Shown: piece by piece, positions 6,132 through 6,625 of the stretch
Layout of the letters: every line of letters begins with the position of its first letter
How positions within the stretch are numbered: position 1 is the first letter of the stretch
NCBI GenBank assembly: GCA_900321145.1
Contig: ONVB01000253.1
Coordinates: 1-6,625, forward strand
Source of the DNA: an uncultured Eubacteriales bacterium
GTDB lineage: Bacteria > Bacillota > Clostridia > Lachnospirales > Lachnospiraceae
Length of the DNA: 6,625 nt
Direction of reading: 5' to 3'
Made by a program: the position numbers and the translations under genes
Notes under the pieces: model-generated
Seen by the model: the letters and a program-made list of their open reading frames with translations, nothing else
Databases searched by the model: none
Told to the model about the DNA's origin: nothing

Positions 6132-6625
6132 ATGCTCTTAAAGTCCGGGCTTTCGGACGCCTTATATCAGCGTACCAAAAGAGTATTCAAAAGCATACCC
6201 AAGCAGCTCTCAAAAGAAAACAAGAAGTTCATGTACAAGTCCGCGGAGGCAAACGCGCGAAGCCTTGAGTACGCCGAAGCAACTCAGACCCTGTGCAACT
6301 TCGGTCTTGCAAGAAAGCTCCCGAGACTTATCGAGGGCAGGCTCCCCCTGGAGGATCATGTGGACTTCAAGTCCTTCGAGCTCTTCTTCCTTGATCATGG
6401 ACTCCTGCGCGCAAGCCTTGATCTCCCTGTCTCCGACAAGCTTACCCTGAGTGATATAATAAACGAGTCGGGCGGTGCTATCGCCGAACAGTATCTCTTC
6501 ACGGAGCTTTCATCCGCGATCGGCATCCTCTACTACTAGGTATCCGGCGCAACTGCCCGTGTCCCCTTCGTATACGAGGGTAGCGAAAGCCCTATACCGA
6601 TAGACATCCGCTACAACAAGAGCAA
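6132..6625 (+). pseudogene. DUF4143 AAA-type ATPase, C-terminal fragment with amber codon; continues past window
   Basis: From about 6132 the frame reads SDALYQRTKRVFKSIPKQL followed by SKENKKFMYK, then EYAEATQTLCNFGLARKL, FKSFELFFLDHGLLRASLDL and GGAIAEQYLFTEL. This order matches the DUF4143 domain that follows the AAA_14 ATPase domain in a widespread family of bacterial and archaeal ATPases with a role still poorly known. The ATPase half with Walker motifs is absent, replaced upstream by transposase sequence. At 6537-6539 a TAG interrupts YY-stop-VSGATARVPFVYEG; family members have YYW here, so a single TGG to TAG change is the simple reading. Homologous-looking sequence continues in the same frame (PIPIDIRYNKS) to the window end. 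Codon use is more GC-rich than the ABC operon. The ATG at 6117 belongs to the transposase part and is not a real start. Confidence 0.75.

Noticed and set aside
6537..6539. Recoding of TAG (for example as pyrrolysine)
   Set aside because: No pyl genes or other evidence are present, the gene is already a truncated chimera, and a Trp to amber mutation explains it.
1..6625. CRISPR arrays, tRNA or rRNA genes, riboswitches
   Set aside because: No regularly spaced repeats, cloverleaf-like sequences, rRNA motifs or recognisable riboswitch cores were seen on either strand.

Overview
The window looks like an accessory region of a Clostridia genome, most likely Lachnospiraceae (Butyrivibrio or Roseburia type). 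The grounds are moderate to low GC, strong purine-rich ribosome binding sites, an ECF sigma/vWA-type locus, an IS1634-like transposase and a DUF4143 ATPase of the kinds common in that family. The placement is inference from style and protein families; no marker gene is present.

Layout. (1) Positions 1-609, minus strand: a broken gene. The first ~23 codons of an ECF-like sigma factor, with its ribosome binding site and a plausible ECF promoter, run straight into the middle of a vWA-domain protein in another reading frame. This looks like a deletion scar. (2) Positions 610-994: no gene. It holds the sigma-gene leader with an 18-bp perfect palindrome, the ECF-like promoter, two imperfect direct repeats that resemble IS ends, and a weak terminator candidate. 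(3) Positions 995-5033, minus strand: an apparently intact five-gene operon, read right to left: small Sec-secreted protein, large lipoprotein, two six-TM ABC permeases and a BcrA-type ATPase. (4) Positions ~5145-6625, plus strand: an IS1634-like transposase relic with three frameshifts and no C-terminus, joined to the C-terminal part of a DUF4143 AAA-type ATPase that itself has an amber codon where a Trp is expected.

How the genes may work together. The five-gene operon is the one working unit. The order secreted product, lipoprotein, permease, permease, ATPase parallels bacteriocin or lantibiotic immunity cassettes (LanI plus LanFEG) and envelope-stress ABC exporters. However, the small protein has an ordinary Sec signal peptide and no lanthipeptide features, so the system is not a known type that I can name. 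Two hairpins lie between the secreted-protein gene and the lipoprotein gene and could set different expression levels. A 12-bp palindrome at the likely transcription start could be an operator. Both flanks are pseudogene debris, so this cassette appears to have survived, or been inserted, in a region of repeated deletion and transposition.
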